This document shows, one piece after another, positions 28,630 to 39,546 of a stretch of DNA of 64,000 nt. The stretch is taken from assembly GCA_033239005.1 (NCBI GenBank), contig BSQZ01000015.1:10247501-10311500 (forward strand), written 5' to 3'. The notes below the pieces were generated by a model. It was not told the origin of the DNA. It did no database searches and saw only the letters and a program-made list of their open reading frames with translations. Made by a program: the position numbers and the translations under genes. The first letter of the stretch is position 1, and every line of letters starts with the position of its first letter. The stretch comes from Lamellibrachia satsuma. Its lineage: Eukaryota > Annelida > Polychaeta > Sabellida > Siboglinidae.

Positions 28630-29100
28630 CCTGGAGATGACACAGATGAGTATCCTTCCATGACAGTAATGAAATGATGGTATTACCTGGAGATGAAACA
28701 GGTGAGTATTCTTTCTTCCATGACAGTAATGATATTATGGTGTTACCTGGAGATGAACAGGTGGGTATCCTTCCTTCTATGACAATAATGATATGATGGT
28801 GTTAAATGGAAATGAACAGGTGGGTCTCCTTCCTTCCATGATAGTAATGATATTATGGTGTTACCTGGAGATGAACAGGTGGGTATCCTTCCTTCTATGA
28901 CAATAATGATATAATGGTGTTACATGGAGATGAACAGGTGGGTATCCTTCCTTCTATGACAATAATGATATGATGGTGTTACATGGAAATGAACAGGTGG
29001 GTCTCCTTCCTTCCATGATAGTAATGATATTATGGTGTTACCTGGAGATGAACAGGTGGGTATCCTTCCTTCTATGACAATAATGATATGATGGTGTTAC
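28630..29100. repeat. 59-bp minisatellite carrying copies of the PTP donor junction
   Basis: About eight units of 59-61 bp. On the minus strand each holds GGATACCCACCTG followed by TTCATCTCCAGGTAACACC. The real exon end is GGATACCCACCTGCG, then TTATCTCCAG/GTAACACC, so the units copy the last 25 exon bases plus the donor. The array abuts the exon at 29101 directly. Confidence 0.9.
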
Positions 29101-29300
29101 CTGGAGATAACGCAGGTGGGTATCCTTCCATGACAGTTCTTCATCTGCCAGTCCTCTACCTGTGACAGGAGCTCTATGATGCCAGCTGCTGCACTGGGCA
29201 CCTTCTGATGAGACGGCCAGCAACGAAGGACAAACATCTTCACTGTGCGGATGACTGGCTGGGCGCTACCATTGCTGGACACCTGTAGGGCCACCAACAT
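29101..29300 (-). CDS. receptor PTP exon with D2 WPD-loop region
   Basis: Encodes VSSNGSAQPVIRTVKMFVLR, then CWPSHQKVPSAAAG and IIELLSQVEDWQMKNCHG, ending CVIS with two bases left over (phase 2). It corresponds to the beta strand, WPD loop and following helix; the general-acid Asp is replaced (WPS), a second sign of an inactive D2. The WQ after the helix is shared with R2B-type D2 domains. Two acceptors are possible, 18 bp apart: TCCACAG before 29300 and CTACAG before 29282. Both keep phase 0. Confidence 0.88.
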
Positions 29301-29397
29301 CTGTGGACAGGACACAAGTAGCAAGTGAGAATAATATCAATAAACCATCCCAGCTGATACACGAGATGTTACAAATCATTCATAGTTTCTGAAATAG

Positions 29398-29612
29398 TCA
29401 ACTTTTCAGGTATCACCTGTGCATGTTGTAGAGATATCACCTGTGCATGTTGTAGAGATATCACCTGTGCATGTTGTAGAGGTATCACCTGTGCATGTTG
29501 TAGAGGTATCACCTGTGCATGTTGTAGAGGTATCACCTGTGCATGTTGTAGAGGTATCACCTGTGCATGTTGTAAAGGTATCACCTGTGTATGTTGTAGA
29601 GGTATCACCTGT
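29398..29612. repeat. 24-bp minisatellite in the PTP intron
   Basis: About nine units of ATCACCTGTGCATGTTGTAG plus AGGT, highly homogeneous. It lies about 100 bp upstream (in gene orientation) of the exon starting at 29300. I see no clear copy of the acceptor in the unit, unlike the neighbouring arrays. Confidence 0.9.
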
Positions 29613-30745
29613 GTCTTGAATTTCCCAACATAACTCCAACAGGTAAATACCAGTGTGAATCAAATGCAGTAGGGTCCCGTGTCTTTTAAGCCATATTATA
29701 AATGCTTTATGACACATAAATCTACATCATATATACATTGTGCATATTAAACTAGTTGTATTTCAAAATGTCATAGTTACCAATATATTTACTTCAAGTA
29801 TGAGACAGGGTCAACTTTTTCATACTTAACATGATTAAATTGTCAAGCTTCTGACACTTAAAGTGACTCAACCAAGCGCAGGTAATAAACCATCTATGTG
29901 TGCTGATTAAGTTAACTGCATCACAAACCTCAGTCAGTAGTGGACATCACCTGATTACCCAGGCGATTTCTAGTCCTTGTATACTATGCCACATTAAAGG
30001 GAATAAAAACAATGATTGCTTGGAATCATATTATGTGCTTATTACACCTTGCATTATATTTCCATTTCCACAACACAAAAAATTTCATTAGAATTCAACT
30101 GCATTGATAATACATATTTCCCGTGGTTGTTGGCAAACTATGACATGATGTCACTGGTGACATGGAAGTGCAGCAAGACTGGGACTTTCAATTAATTCAC
30201 CTATGTTTACAGCAACAGCGGTTTTGAAGGAAAAATTTACATCTCACCACTCGCCATAGTAATGTGAGTGAAACTACACTGAAGCATTGCATAGAAATCA
30301 CTGACTGAATGTAAATCCATGTCACAAAACCATGTGATCGCTTATCTCATTAACTTCAAATTTTACACATGCTTTGCAAGTTAGGCACATTAATCATCTA
30401 ATTTTATCTATAAATAAATGTTTCTGTTAATTTTTTTCTTTTGGTATATAGTACATACAATAATGAACTTTGTGTACACACTAAAAGAGGATTTTAGCTA
30501 GTGCCTTGTTGTTATTCCCTTTAAATTAACATGCCAGCAAGAATAGCAGCATCACCAAAACTTATAGTTTCATCAACTTTATATAATGATTGAATAAAAT
30601 GTTTTATTTTCACCTACTTTGACCAACACTTACACTTGCAACTATTGCCATATAATCTGCCATAATGCAGCATGCACAAAATCTAATATTTGTCATATCC
30701 TGTTGACATGAAGCTGAACTAAAGTACAAATCCTATAAAAACAAA
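29613..30745. other. intronic, nothing recognised
   Basis: AT-rich interior of the 10-kb PTP intron. No gene, RNA or element end was identified. Confidence 0.4.
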
Positions 30746-30747
30746 TT

Positions 30748-30751
<4 letters not shown>

Positions 30752-30814
<63 letters not shown>
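30752..30814. repeat. (TA)n microsatellite
   Basis: About 31 TA units. Confidence 0.95.
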
Positions 30815-30817
<3 letters not shown>

Positions 30818-30879
30818 GGTTCACTGAAAAAGCATATTATAGCACAATGTTGGAGAAACAAAAAAAACAATGCAAAGGG

Positions 30880-31025
30880 AATCTGGAAAACACAGTAATC
30901 AACAAACAATTCAATCCTCCAACATGTCCTGTCTTTACATTTACAAATTACATACCTATTTCTTTGTTGCCCAAATTCTCAAAAATCCTGGAGAAATTAT
31001 TCTTGAACTACGCTACGGTGATTAT
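30880..31025 (+). pseudogene. LINE RT sliver
   Basis: The plus frame reads NYIPISLLPKFSKILEKLF, a match to the conserved NYRPISLLPxxSKILEK block of LINE reverse transcriptases. Nothing recognisable lies on either side. Confidence 0.55.
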
Positions 31026-31517
31026 CTAGTCTGAACACTAATCTCATCATTCATACTGAAATATAAAATAAGATGTAATCATGCATGTTGCATACTGTCC
31101 TTATTTGCTTGTTGTTATATTTATGGTAATTGGGCAAGTGTTATAAGTGACACACTTCTTCTTGCCGTTTTCAACATCAAAACATTGGTTTATATTTTTA
31201 TGTTTGGCTATTTTTTGTGTTGTGTTGTTGTTGTTGTAGAAATAAAGACCTGATACATTTAGTACCTAAAAACTAGATACAATTGCACAACAGGGGCCTA
31301 CTTACAAGTTTAAATAGTAAAATAACAAGTATTAGTGTTGCAAAAGCCAAATAACATGCACCTGTTTGAAGACAAAGCTGTAAAATTACCAAACCAGATC
31401 ATATATTACAAGAGAAAACTGAAGTTCTGAGACGATCCTACAGATTTTCCATACCATACAAATATTACTACTTAATTTCTGATGTTAGCAATTTAGTAAA
31501 ATAAGTCACATCAGTGT

Positions 31518-31518
<1 letters not shown>

Positions 31519-31598
<80 letters not shown>
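31519..31598. repeat. (TA)n followed by (TG)n
   Basis: About 45 bp of TA, a short break, then about 30 bp of TG. Confidence 0.95.
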
Positions 31599-31940
31599 TG
31601 AATTAAAAATGACACTTGAAGAAATACTATAGCTTTGTTGTAGAGGAAATCTCTATTAATGTGACAATGGGGGGTACCAATTAAGGATAGGCTAACAACC
31701 GAATTGAGTTTACTACAATAACAATCTTTTATTTACACTACACTACTTATAACACATACATTAAAACAACTGACAATGAAACGCTTAACTCATTTTGTCT
31801 CGCAGACAGAGTCCTTGGCACACCCCAAACTTTAAACAGCTAACAGTAAACCTCAAATACCATAACACAGATAAAGCAGAGAGCAACTGTTGATTTTGAA
31901 TTGGGTGAAATCACCTTAGTAAGAACAACAGTTCCTATGT

Positions 31941-34900
31941 GTGCCTGCTAGGTCAGAAATTACAGTTCCTGTTGTGTTAACTTGGCCACATAACGATGAT
32001 TATTTGGTCACAGAGTCAATCATGTCAATGGAATTGGCCAATCCAGAGCTGAAAGTCAACACAAGTATCGTAAAACCAAAAGGGAAAATTACCGTCTGTC
32101 GAGTAGTCAACAGTGCAAATTATCCAGTAACTTTGATGAAGGGACAGATTCTCGCAATATGCTACCGAATACCGCCAATGTAGGTGATGGAAGTTTCAGA
32201 CAGCGAAACTGACGTAAGTAAAGTAGAAGCTCCAGAGATTTCAGTTCAGAACAACAAATGAAGTCAACATTTTCAGATTTAACATTTGAAATGAAAGATG
32301 CAGATTTGGATGACAGCCAGAATGCTGAACTGAAAAAAATTCTCACAAATAACAGAAATACATTTGCTATAAACATGAAAGAGCTTGAAGCCACAAACTC
32401 ACATCATCATGACATTGATACGGGCAATGCAAAACTAGTCTCACAACGTTTCTATCATGATTTGCCAAAAATTTGTGTAAAAATGGAGAGACAAATAGAT
32501 GAATTGTTAGAGCATGGTTTAATTGAACCCTCTACATCTGAATGGCGGTCCCCTGTGGTTATGATTCACAAACGAGATCAAAACTATCGTTTTGCAGTTG
32601 ACTATCGCAAGTTAAATGCAGTAACACGGAAAATGAGTTTTCCTCTGCCAAGGTTGGAAGACATCTGGGATTCTATTGGGGAGGCTGATGCAAAATATTT
32701 CACAGCGCTAGACCTCGTCTGTGGTTTCTGGCAACTCCCATTGCATCCAGATAGCAAACACAAAAGTTCCTTTGTTATGCAGCAAGGACAATACCAGTGG
32801 AATCGTTTACCATTCGGCCTTTCCAATAGCCCAATGTCATTCCAGGTTGCTATGACAACAGTGTTTCAGGGGTTACAGTTTAAGTCAGTACTCGTCTATG
32901 TGGATGACATAATAATGTACAGCTCTACCTTTGAACAACATATTGAACGCTTACAAGAAATGTTTTGTAGACTAAGTCAAAACAATTTAACCTTGAAGCC
33001 AAACAAGTGTCGTTTTGCAGTGCAAGAAGTTGAATATTTGGGACACATTATCTCAAAACGTGGTATTAGGCCTAACTCTAATAAAATTAAAAAGTAATTG
33101 CGACATATCCTATGCCTAAGGAACAACAGCAAAAACACAGCTACGCAGATTTCTGGGCATGGCTAACTATTACAAGCGTTTCATTCAAGGGTACAGCCAA
33201 TTGGCAAGTCCACTCAACAAACTGCTGAAAAACAACATTTCTTGGGCATGGACTGACAAATGTGTAAAATCTTGCCAAGCCATTAAACACAGGCTGGTCA
33301 GTGCACCAATACTAGCCTATCCTGATACAAGTAAACCCTTTATATTGACCACAGATGCTTCAGGTGATGCAATAGGGTACATTCTAAGCCAAAAGGGTGA
33401 TGAGCAGCATGAGCGGGTGGTAGCGTACGGTGGATGCTCCGTAAAGCAGAACGTAACTACCCAGTACGGGAACGAGAGGGACTAGCGATCATATGACGTA
33501 CTAGCTTGGAAAATAATTCTAGTGGATCAATATGGCATGCAAGAAGATGTTTTATACCATATGTTTTCACCACGTACAAAGGGCACACTTCAAATTGGTA
33601 AGGTAATAAACCAAGTGGTGGTTCCTAAATCTGTTAGAAGTCAGATCTTATCTGAATACCATGATTTGTTAATTGGTGGGGGCCATCAAGGATTTGACAG
33701 GACACACTATGTCATCAAAATGAAATATCACTGGAGTGGCATTTGGAATGTATGCTGAGGTTAACCATTATGTGAGGAGAGTGAGTGTCAACTTGCTAAA
33801 AGACACTATCAATCACTCAGACCCCTCACACCCACTTCCCACAGCAGGTGTGATTGAGCGGTGGCACATGGATTTCTTGGGTCCACTTAAAACAGCAAAA
33901 GAGGGACAGCAGTACATATTGCTAGTGGTGGACAGTTTCTCGAGATGGTGCGAGGCATTCGCACTAAAAGATCAGACTGCTGCTACAGTAGTGTGGGTTT
34001 TGTATAGCGAAATCTTTACACATTATGGAGCTCCATATAGTTTGTTCTCCAATCAGGGAGAACAGTTTATGTCAAAATTGGTAGCTGCACTATGTGAATT
34101 GTTTGCAGTAAAACGGCACAATACAAGCCCTTATCATCCTCAAACTAATACAAGTTGTGAATGCTTGAACAGCAACATTGGTCAAGCTCTATGAGCATAT
34201 GTAACCATTTTGGATGGATCAGTCGGACTGGCCTTATGTTCTTCCAGGTGTTCTAATGGCATATCGCATGACACCAGCCATGAGATCTATGGAATTCTCA
34301 CCATATAACCTGGTATTTGGCAAGGCAATGGTTACCTCTGTAGACACAGAGTTAATTCCAAAGTCTACCTTGCCACGATCATTTAGAGAACATCTGACTA
34401 ACATTGTGGATAGCTTAAAGTTATCAGAAGCAGTTGCAACAGAAAATGTTGAATGCAACATTGCGAAAAACAAAACTGCCCATGACACTAAGGCTAAAGA
34501 GCCAAAGTTGATGAAGGGACAGACGGTGCTGTTGCACAGTCCACATGCTCCCAAAGGTTTGTCAACCAAACTGCACAGGGTATGGTCAGGTCCATACTAT
34601 ATTGTTGAGATAGGACCAAATCATACATTTCAGTTAAGACATCGTGTCACACACAAACCACTGAAAGCATTGGTGCATGCAAACAGGTTGAAAAACTATG
34701 ACGATGCACAGGATCGTAACAATGCACCTGTGGAAGATTCTCAGAATGATGTCAATCATGATCTGTTCAAACTGCCTGTACACAGATATGACTCAGGATG
34801 GGCAACAAGGTTTAGCTGTCACAAATGACACCCAAGTCACTAGTGACATGACCTTACTACAGCCGGTCAGCACCGATAAGGAAGCAAATGACCTAAAACA

Positions 34901-34979
34901 GAAATGGTTGAGTGAAGATGTGCCTAGTAATGTGCAATGGGAGTACTTTGTGACACACTATGAAAGAAAGAACTAAAAG
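31941..34979 (+). pseudogene. Ty3/Gypsy pol relic (RT, RNase H, integrase)
   Basis: Frames in order: 31941-32183, a post-protease linker; 32258-33097, reverse transcriptase with FAVDYRKLNAVT, ALDLVCGFWQLPL and the catalytic YVDD; 33159-33485, RNase H with LTTDASGDAIGY; 33522-33758, remains of the integrase zinc-binding region; 33736-34194, the integrase core (HMDFLGP, SPYHPQTN); 34214-34828, the integrase C-terminal part. Frameshifts lie near 33098, 33480 and 33750, a TGA falls at about 34192, and the second catalytic Asp of the integrase is Asn (FSNQGEQF). No gag or envelope frame was recognised. The element lies in a PTP intron, antisense to that gene. It cannot encode a working polyprotein. 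Confidence 0.88.
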
Positions 34980-35039
34980 AAAACAGTCATTGTATAAACC
35001 CAAGTTCTTTAATAAATAAAGAACAAGTGACACAAGGTT

Positions 35040-35790
35040 AACATAATTTATCTAAAAGAGGTATAAATAGAGCTAATAGCTGAAGCTCTACCCCTGATAA
35101 CTACCAACAAGTGTAGAGATGAACATAAGTTATCTAAAACAGGTATGAATAGAGCTAGTAGCTGAAGCTCTAACCCTGATAACTACCAACAAGTGTAGTG
35201 ATGAACATAAGTTATCTAAAACAGGTATGAATAGAGCTAGTAGCTGAAGTTCTACAACTGATAACTACGGACAAGTGTAGAGATGAACATAAGTTATCTA
35301 AAACAGGTATGAATAGAGCTAGTAGCTGAAGCTCTACCCCTGATAACTACCGACAAGTGTAGTGATGAACATAAGTTATCTAAAACAGGTATGAATAGAG
35401 CTAGTAGCTGAAGCTCTACCACTGATAACTACCGACAAGTGTAGAGATGAACATAAGTTATCTAAAACAGGTATGAATAGAGCTAGTAGCTGAAGCTCTA
35501 CCCCTGATAACTACCGACAACTGTAGTGATGAACATAAGTTATCTAAAACAGGTATGAATAGAGCTAGTAGCTGAAGCTCTACCCCTGATAACTACCAAC
35601 AAGTGTAGAGATGAACATAAGTTATCTAAAAGAGGTATGAATAGAGCTAGTAGCTGAAGCTCTACCACTGATAACTACCAACAAGTGTAGTGATGAACAT
35701 AAGTTATCTAAAAGAGGTATGAATAGAGCTAGTAGCTGAAGCTCTACCACTGATAACTACCAACAAGTGTAGAGATGAACACAAGGCACA
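35040..35790. repeat. 82-bp satellite, about 9 copies
   Basis: Units begin GAACATAAGTTATCTAAAAC at 35121, 35203, 35285 and on, very homogeneous. Each has the small hairpin AGAGCTAGTAGCTGAAGCTCT. It sits between the Gypsy relic and the right inverted repeat. Confidence 0.92.
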
Positions 35791-36017
35791 CCTCAAGGGT
35801 TAATAGATTGTAGTTGTAGTACTAGTGCGAGATTAAATAAAAGGTGCATAATTAACCCTCCATTGTCGCATTAATAGAGATTACCTCTATGACAGCTCTA
35901 GTATGAAGGTCTCCATTATCATGTCAATCTACGTCATCAAAGTCTAACACAGCTTTGTATTAATCAAATACAGAATTAAGTGAACCACCACACATCTAAT
36001 GTACATGTAAAGAAAAG

Positions 36018-36018
36018 A

Positions 36019-36076
<58 letters not shown>
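36018..36076. repeat. (TA)n microsatellite
   Basis: About 29 TA units, just before the left direct repeat at 36082. Confidence 0.9.
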
Positions 36077-36078
<2 letters not shown>

Positions 36079-36081
36079 TTA

Positions 36082-37110
36082 TATATGTTATCGTCATGCT
36101 TGTAGGAATATGGGCTCTGAGAAACTTGCCGGACGGGGCTGTACATGTGTTCAGTTCCTGTCTGGTTTGCTTTGAGGAGCTCACATTCCTGTTAATGTTC
36201 TTCCCAAAGTGGCTGCGTGATAAGCAGTCCACTTTGCAATAAAAAACGTCATTTATTTGGCCTGTTTCAATTCTCTACTACATCGGACTTGTGTTGGTTA
36301 TTGCATAAATGAATTTATGCAACTCACCAGGTGCATAAAAATTTTTATGAAATAACCAAAACATGTCGTCGTTAAACTTGCCCTGGGTGTCCGAGACTAC
36401 ACTGGAACTATTTGGCCAAATAAATTGTATTACTCCGCGCTAGCCAGCCAATCACGGCTTAGCGGAAACCAGTTCAAACCAGAGCCAGTAGCTTGAATCT
36501 TTCACTCCTGCTTCAGTCTCTGCATTGCGAAGTTGTGACTAAAATTTGTCTCTCGAAATCCGCCGTCCTCCCCACCTTTCTTACTTATTCTCAATGCTTA
36601 GTTTAAATGCGATTGTACATCGTTGATGAAATAGGAAGTTGGAAGATGTCGAAACCGCTTTCCCCACTTTTGGCCTTATATAAGATGAACACGGGGGTTT
36701 GTCCCCTAGTATATGGTGTTCATGGGGTTTTCTGCGCAGACAGACTTCCTGTTTCTTCATCGGTATTCTTGGCTTATGTTTATATAGGTTAGCGAAATGG
36801 CCCCACCTGTTTGTAATTAAATTTGTGTATTGGTGGTGGAATGTCTGTATTCTTTGCATTACATGTTCATGACGACTTCTTGATGTATATATGGTATCGT
36901 CACGCTTGTAGGAATGTGGGCTCTGAGAAACTTGCCGGATGGGGCTGTACATGTGTTCAGTTCCTGTCTGGTTTGCTTTGAGGAGCTCACATTCCCGTTA
37001 ATGTTCTTCCCAAAGTGGCTGCGTGGTAAGCAGTCCACTTTGCAATAAAAAACGTCATTTATTTGGCCTGTTTCAATTCTCTACTACATCGGACTTGTGT
37101 TGGTTATTGC

Positions 37111-37116
<6 letters not shown>
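36082..37116. mobile_element. short element with 229-bp direct terminal repeats
   Basis: 36082-36310 and 36888-37116 are direct copies (offset 806 bp, a few mismatches). Each contains TGCAATAAAAAACGTCATTT, with a polyadenylation-like AATAAA. The 577-bp interior has no coding frame that I recognise. It starts with two palindromes, TGCATAAATGAATTTATGCA (36302-36321) and CATAAAAATTTTTATG. Both sides are flanked by (TA)n. It could be a terminal-repeat retrotransposon in miniature, or a Penelope-like arrangement. Confidence 0.55.

Positions 37117-37164
<48 letters not shown>
37117..37164. repeat. (TA)n microsatellite
   Basis: About 24 TA units at the end of the right direct repeat. Confidence 0.9.
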
Positions 37165-37166
<2 letters not shown>

Positions 37167-37409
37167 CTATTCAAATATGCATATAACTATGCATGCACTT
37201 ACATAAACATGCACATATACACATACAATGAATTAAAGAAAGCACATGCATAAGTAATGAATAACCATGAGGACCTTGATTTACTGTCTATCTGAAACAC
37301 CATGATTGAGCTGTTATGAAAGGTTTAGCTATAGAGCTACTGTGAGGTTAGTTCATGCCATGCACTGTGCAACAGGAGTGACATGGGAGGCAGTTACTTG
37401 GGTGCTCAC

Positions 37410-37472
37410 TGGTGAGGACCTCTCCTGTAAACACTCCACAATCTCTTCCATCAGGCCTTCATATTTCTTCCG
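37410..37472 (-). CDS. possible 63-bp cassette exon of the PTP gene
   Basis: Between the acceptor TTAATTGACAG and the donor CCA/GTGAGC lies an open 63-bp frame (RKKYEGLMEEIVECLQERSS, then Pro), phase 0 at both ends. It could be spliced between the exons at 39424 and 29300 without a frameshift. The standard PTP fold has no such insert at that strand turn, so it may be an alternative exon or a decoy. I have no homology support. Confidence 0.25.
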
Positions 37473-38230
37473 CTGTCAATTAACAATACACATAATATCA
37501 CCAGTACATCGAAAACACCCATTTCTGCAAGAGTCACTTTAAGTTGTTGCAATCTCTCACAATCTCTCACATTTTCTGGATGAAATCAAATAAGTTGGCA
37601 GCAAATCACTGACAAAGTTGCCATGTCTTACCAGGTTATACTAGGTTTTCAGACAATAATATTACTACTATTATTGTCTATTATAAAAATATTTGTTATA
37701 TGCGTTCTCGATGTGACTATGTCTTAATTCATCATATTAAGCAAATACCAAAACTTACTGGATTACCTTAAATTGAAAACTTTAAACACACACTGAACAT
37801 TTTCACTGAAACTAATATAATATGTGATTATACAATTAGTAAATGATACATTTTGAGAGCTTTTGTATTATTATTATTGTCATTTTCATTGTTTGCATGG
37901 CCTGTATTATTATTATTATCATCAGTATTGTTAGTACTATTAACACTGTTAGTTTAGTTAGTTTTTGTTGTTGGCAAAATTTGCTACTGTAACAATTACT
38001 GCACTATACAGGTGTACATAAGAAGGCCTGTAAAATAGTGATCTTTCAGGTCTTGGTGCAAGCCTCCCTGGATCATCTAAATTGTAAATATGTATGAATT
38101 GTTATTTGACTATGCACATGTATGATCTAAACAAATAAACTTCACTTCACTACCACAACTTCTTAGAATTATATGTTTTTGTTCAACTGTACATTTACAT
38201 TTCTAAAAACCTTGTTTAAATCTCCTCCAA
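37473..38230. other. intronic, nothing recognised
   Basis: AT-rich. ATTATTATT runs. No gene seen. Confidence 0.4.
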
Positions 38231-38234
38231 TCCT

Positions 38235-38850
38235 GCTACGGACAGTACTATCTTCACTTCACTTTCCCATAACCCGTAAGGATCGTTGGGGCACCATTGA
38301 TGACTTTCTAACCAGCTCTCTCCACGTTTCCCTGTTCTCTACAGCCCTCTGGGAGTCAGCGAACTCCATTCCTGTCCACTCTTTGATGTTGTCTTCCCAC
38401 CTCTTCTTCTGTCTACCTCTTCGTCTCCCCCCTCTTACGGTACCTTGCAAGATAATCTTTGCAAGGCCACATGATCGTGATACATGACCATACCACTTCA
38501 GTTTACGCTTCTTAACTGTTGTAAGAAGGTCGTCATATGGTCCGATGGCTTGTTTGATCTTGTTACGGACAGCATCGTTAGTAACATGGTCTTTGTATGA
38601 TATGTGCAAGATCTTCCGGAAGCATCTCATTTCCATGGCTTGTATCCTCTTCTGTAGATCTGCTGAAAGGGTCCATGTTTCACAAGCGTACAGAAAGATG
38701 GACATGACAAGGGAGCGCATCAGCCTTATTTTCGAACTGACCGTGATGTTTCTGTCGTTCCATAAGGGTTTCAACCTTGTTAGTGCTGCTGTTGTCTGTG
38801 CAATCCTGGCAAGTATCTCCGGTTTGGAACCCTCATCATCCTCGTAATAC
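38235..38850 (-). pseudogene. LINE ORF2 C-terminal fragment, same family as 48940-50731
   Basis: About 197 codons are nearly identical to the plus-strand LINE at 50140-50720: GSKPEILARIAQTTAAL, LWNDRNITV, SLVMSIFLYACETWTL, EMRCFRKILHISYKDHV, the basic GGRRRGRQKKRWEDNIKEW and the end SLRVMGK with stop. This copy keeps the frame open to the end, whereas the other has stops. It is 5' truncated at about 38850. The 3' tail holds GTGAAGTGAAG as in the other copy. It is in sense orientation to the PTP gene, inside its 10-kb intron. Confidence 0.85.
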
Positions 38851-38879
38851 TCTTCTATGGAAGAATCTCTGAACAAAGT

Positions 38880-39423
38880 GATATTTTAGAAGATATTTTG
38901 TATTGTGTCCAGATACAACTGTTGTGCTCTCTACTTCCTGGGTGCACCCACACTACTTCCTGTGTAATGTGCTCACAACAAGGGAACACACAAGACAACA
39001 TGCACAGAATTGCACACACCAGCCTAGTACCACCCAGTAGACAATTGGCATTTGTACTGACACTAGCATTTTGTGTTAAAATGGTCGTGCTACGATTGTT
39101 TGAAGATCAGCGTGACAAAAGTGAATTTCGAACCAGGTCTAAAAGATGTCAAGGTCAATCACTGTCCAACAATGTAACTGAGAATAGTAATAATTATTGT
39201 AGTTACATTACGCAATAATGTGCATGCATGCATATCACACCATACATACATACACAAGCAAATATTGATGTACAACATGCATGTACAACAAATATACACG
39301 AACATACAGCAGACACAACAGCAAAACATTAATGTGCACGTACGATAGGTACCAATGTGTCTTTACGTAAGGATAACATGTCTTACTTTTGATGATTATC
39401 GAAGCACAGAGAGATGAACCTAC
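38880..39423. other. intronic, nothing recognised
   Basis: Includes short CATA repeats near 39220-39300. No gene. Confidence 0.4.
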
Positions 39424-39546
39424 CTTACATATCTGGAACACTTTTATAGTCATCATTGATGTTTCTTCTTCCTGCGTCAGCCGCACAGACAGTGGACCAT
39501 AGTGGACCGACTCACCCACACAAGTAGGCCAAAACCTGGGGTATTG
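39424..39546 (-). CDS. receptor PTP exon, D2 central strands
   Basis: Encodes QYPRFWPTCVGESVHYGPLS, then VRLTQEEET and MMTIKVFQICK. The order (Q)YWPxxG, YGPxxVxL and the strand IxxFxI is diagnostic of PTP domains. The acceptor is TGTCTGTTGCAG and the donor AAG/GTAGGT, both phase 0. The first 18 codons (39493-39546) together with the acceptor are the source of the 66-bp repeat array immediately upstream in the intron. Confidence 0.88.

Larger units (their letters stand above)
31641..35889 (+). mobile_element. Gypsy-pol element bracketed by inverted repeats
   Basis: An approximately 36-bp segment at 31641-31676 (TAGAGGAAATCTCTATTAAT, then GTGACAATGG) recurs in reverse complement at 35853-35889 with about three or four mismatches. 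Between them lie a degenerate Ty3/Gypsy-type pol (31941-34979) and an 82-bp satellite (35040-35790). No direct LTR pair was found at these positions. Either the bracket is a DNA transposon into which Gypsy inserted, the LTR ends were rearranged, or the match is incidental to an older element. Confidence 0.5.

Noticed and set aside
29398..29612. 24-bp array as a sixth or seventh junction-derived repeat
   Set aside because: Its unit does not match the neighbouring acceptor at 29300, so I left it out of the junction-copy set.
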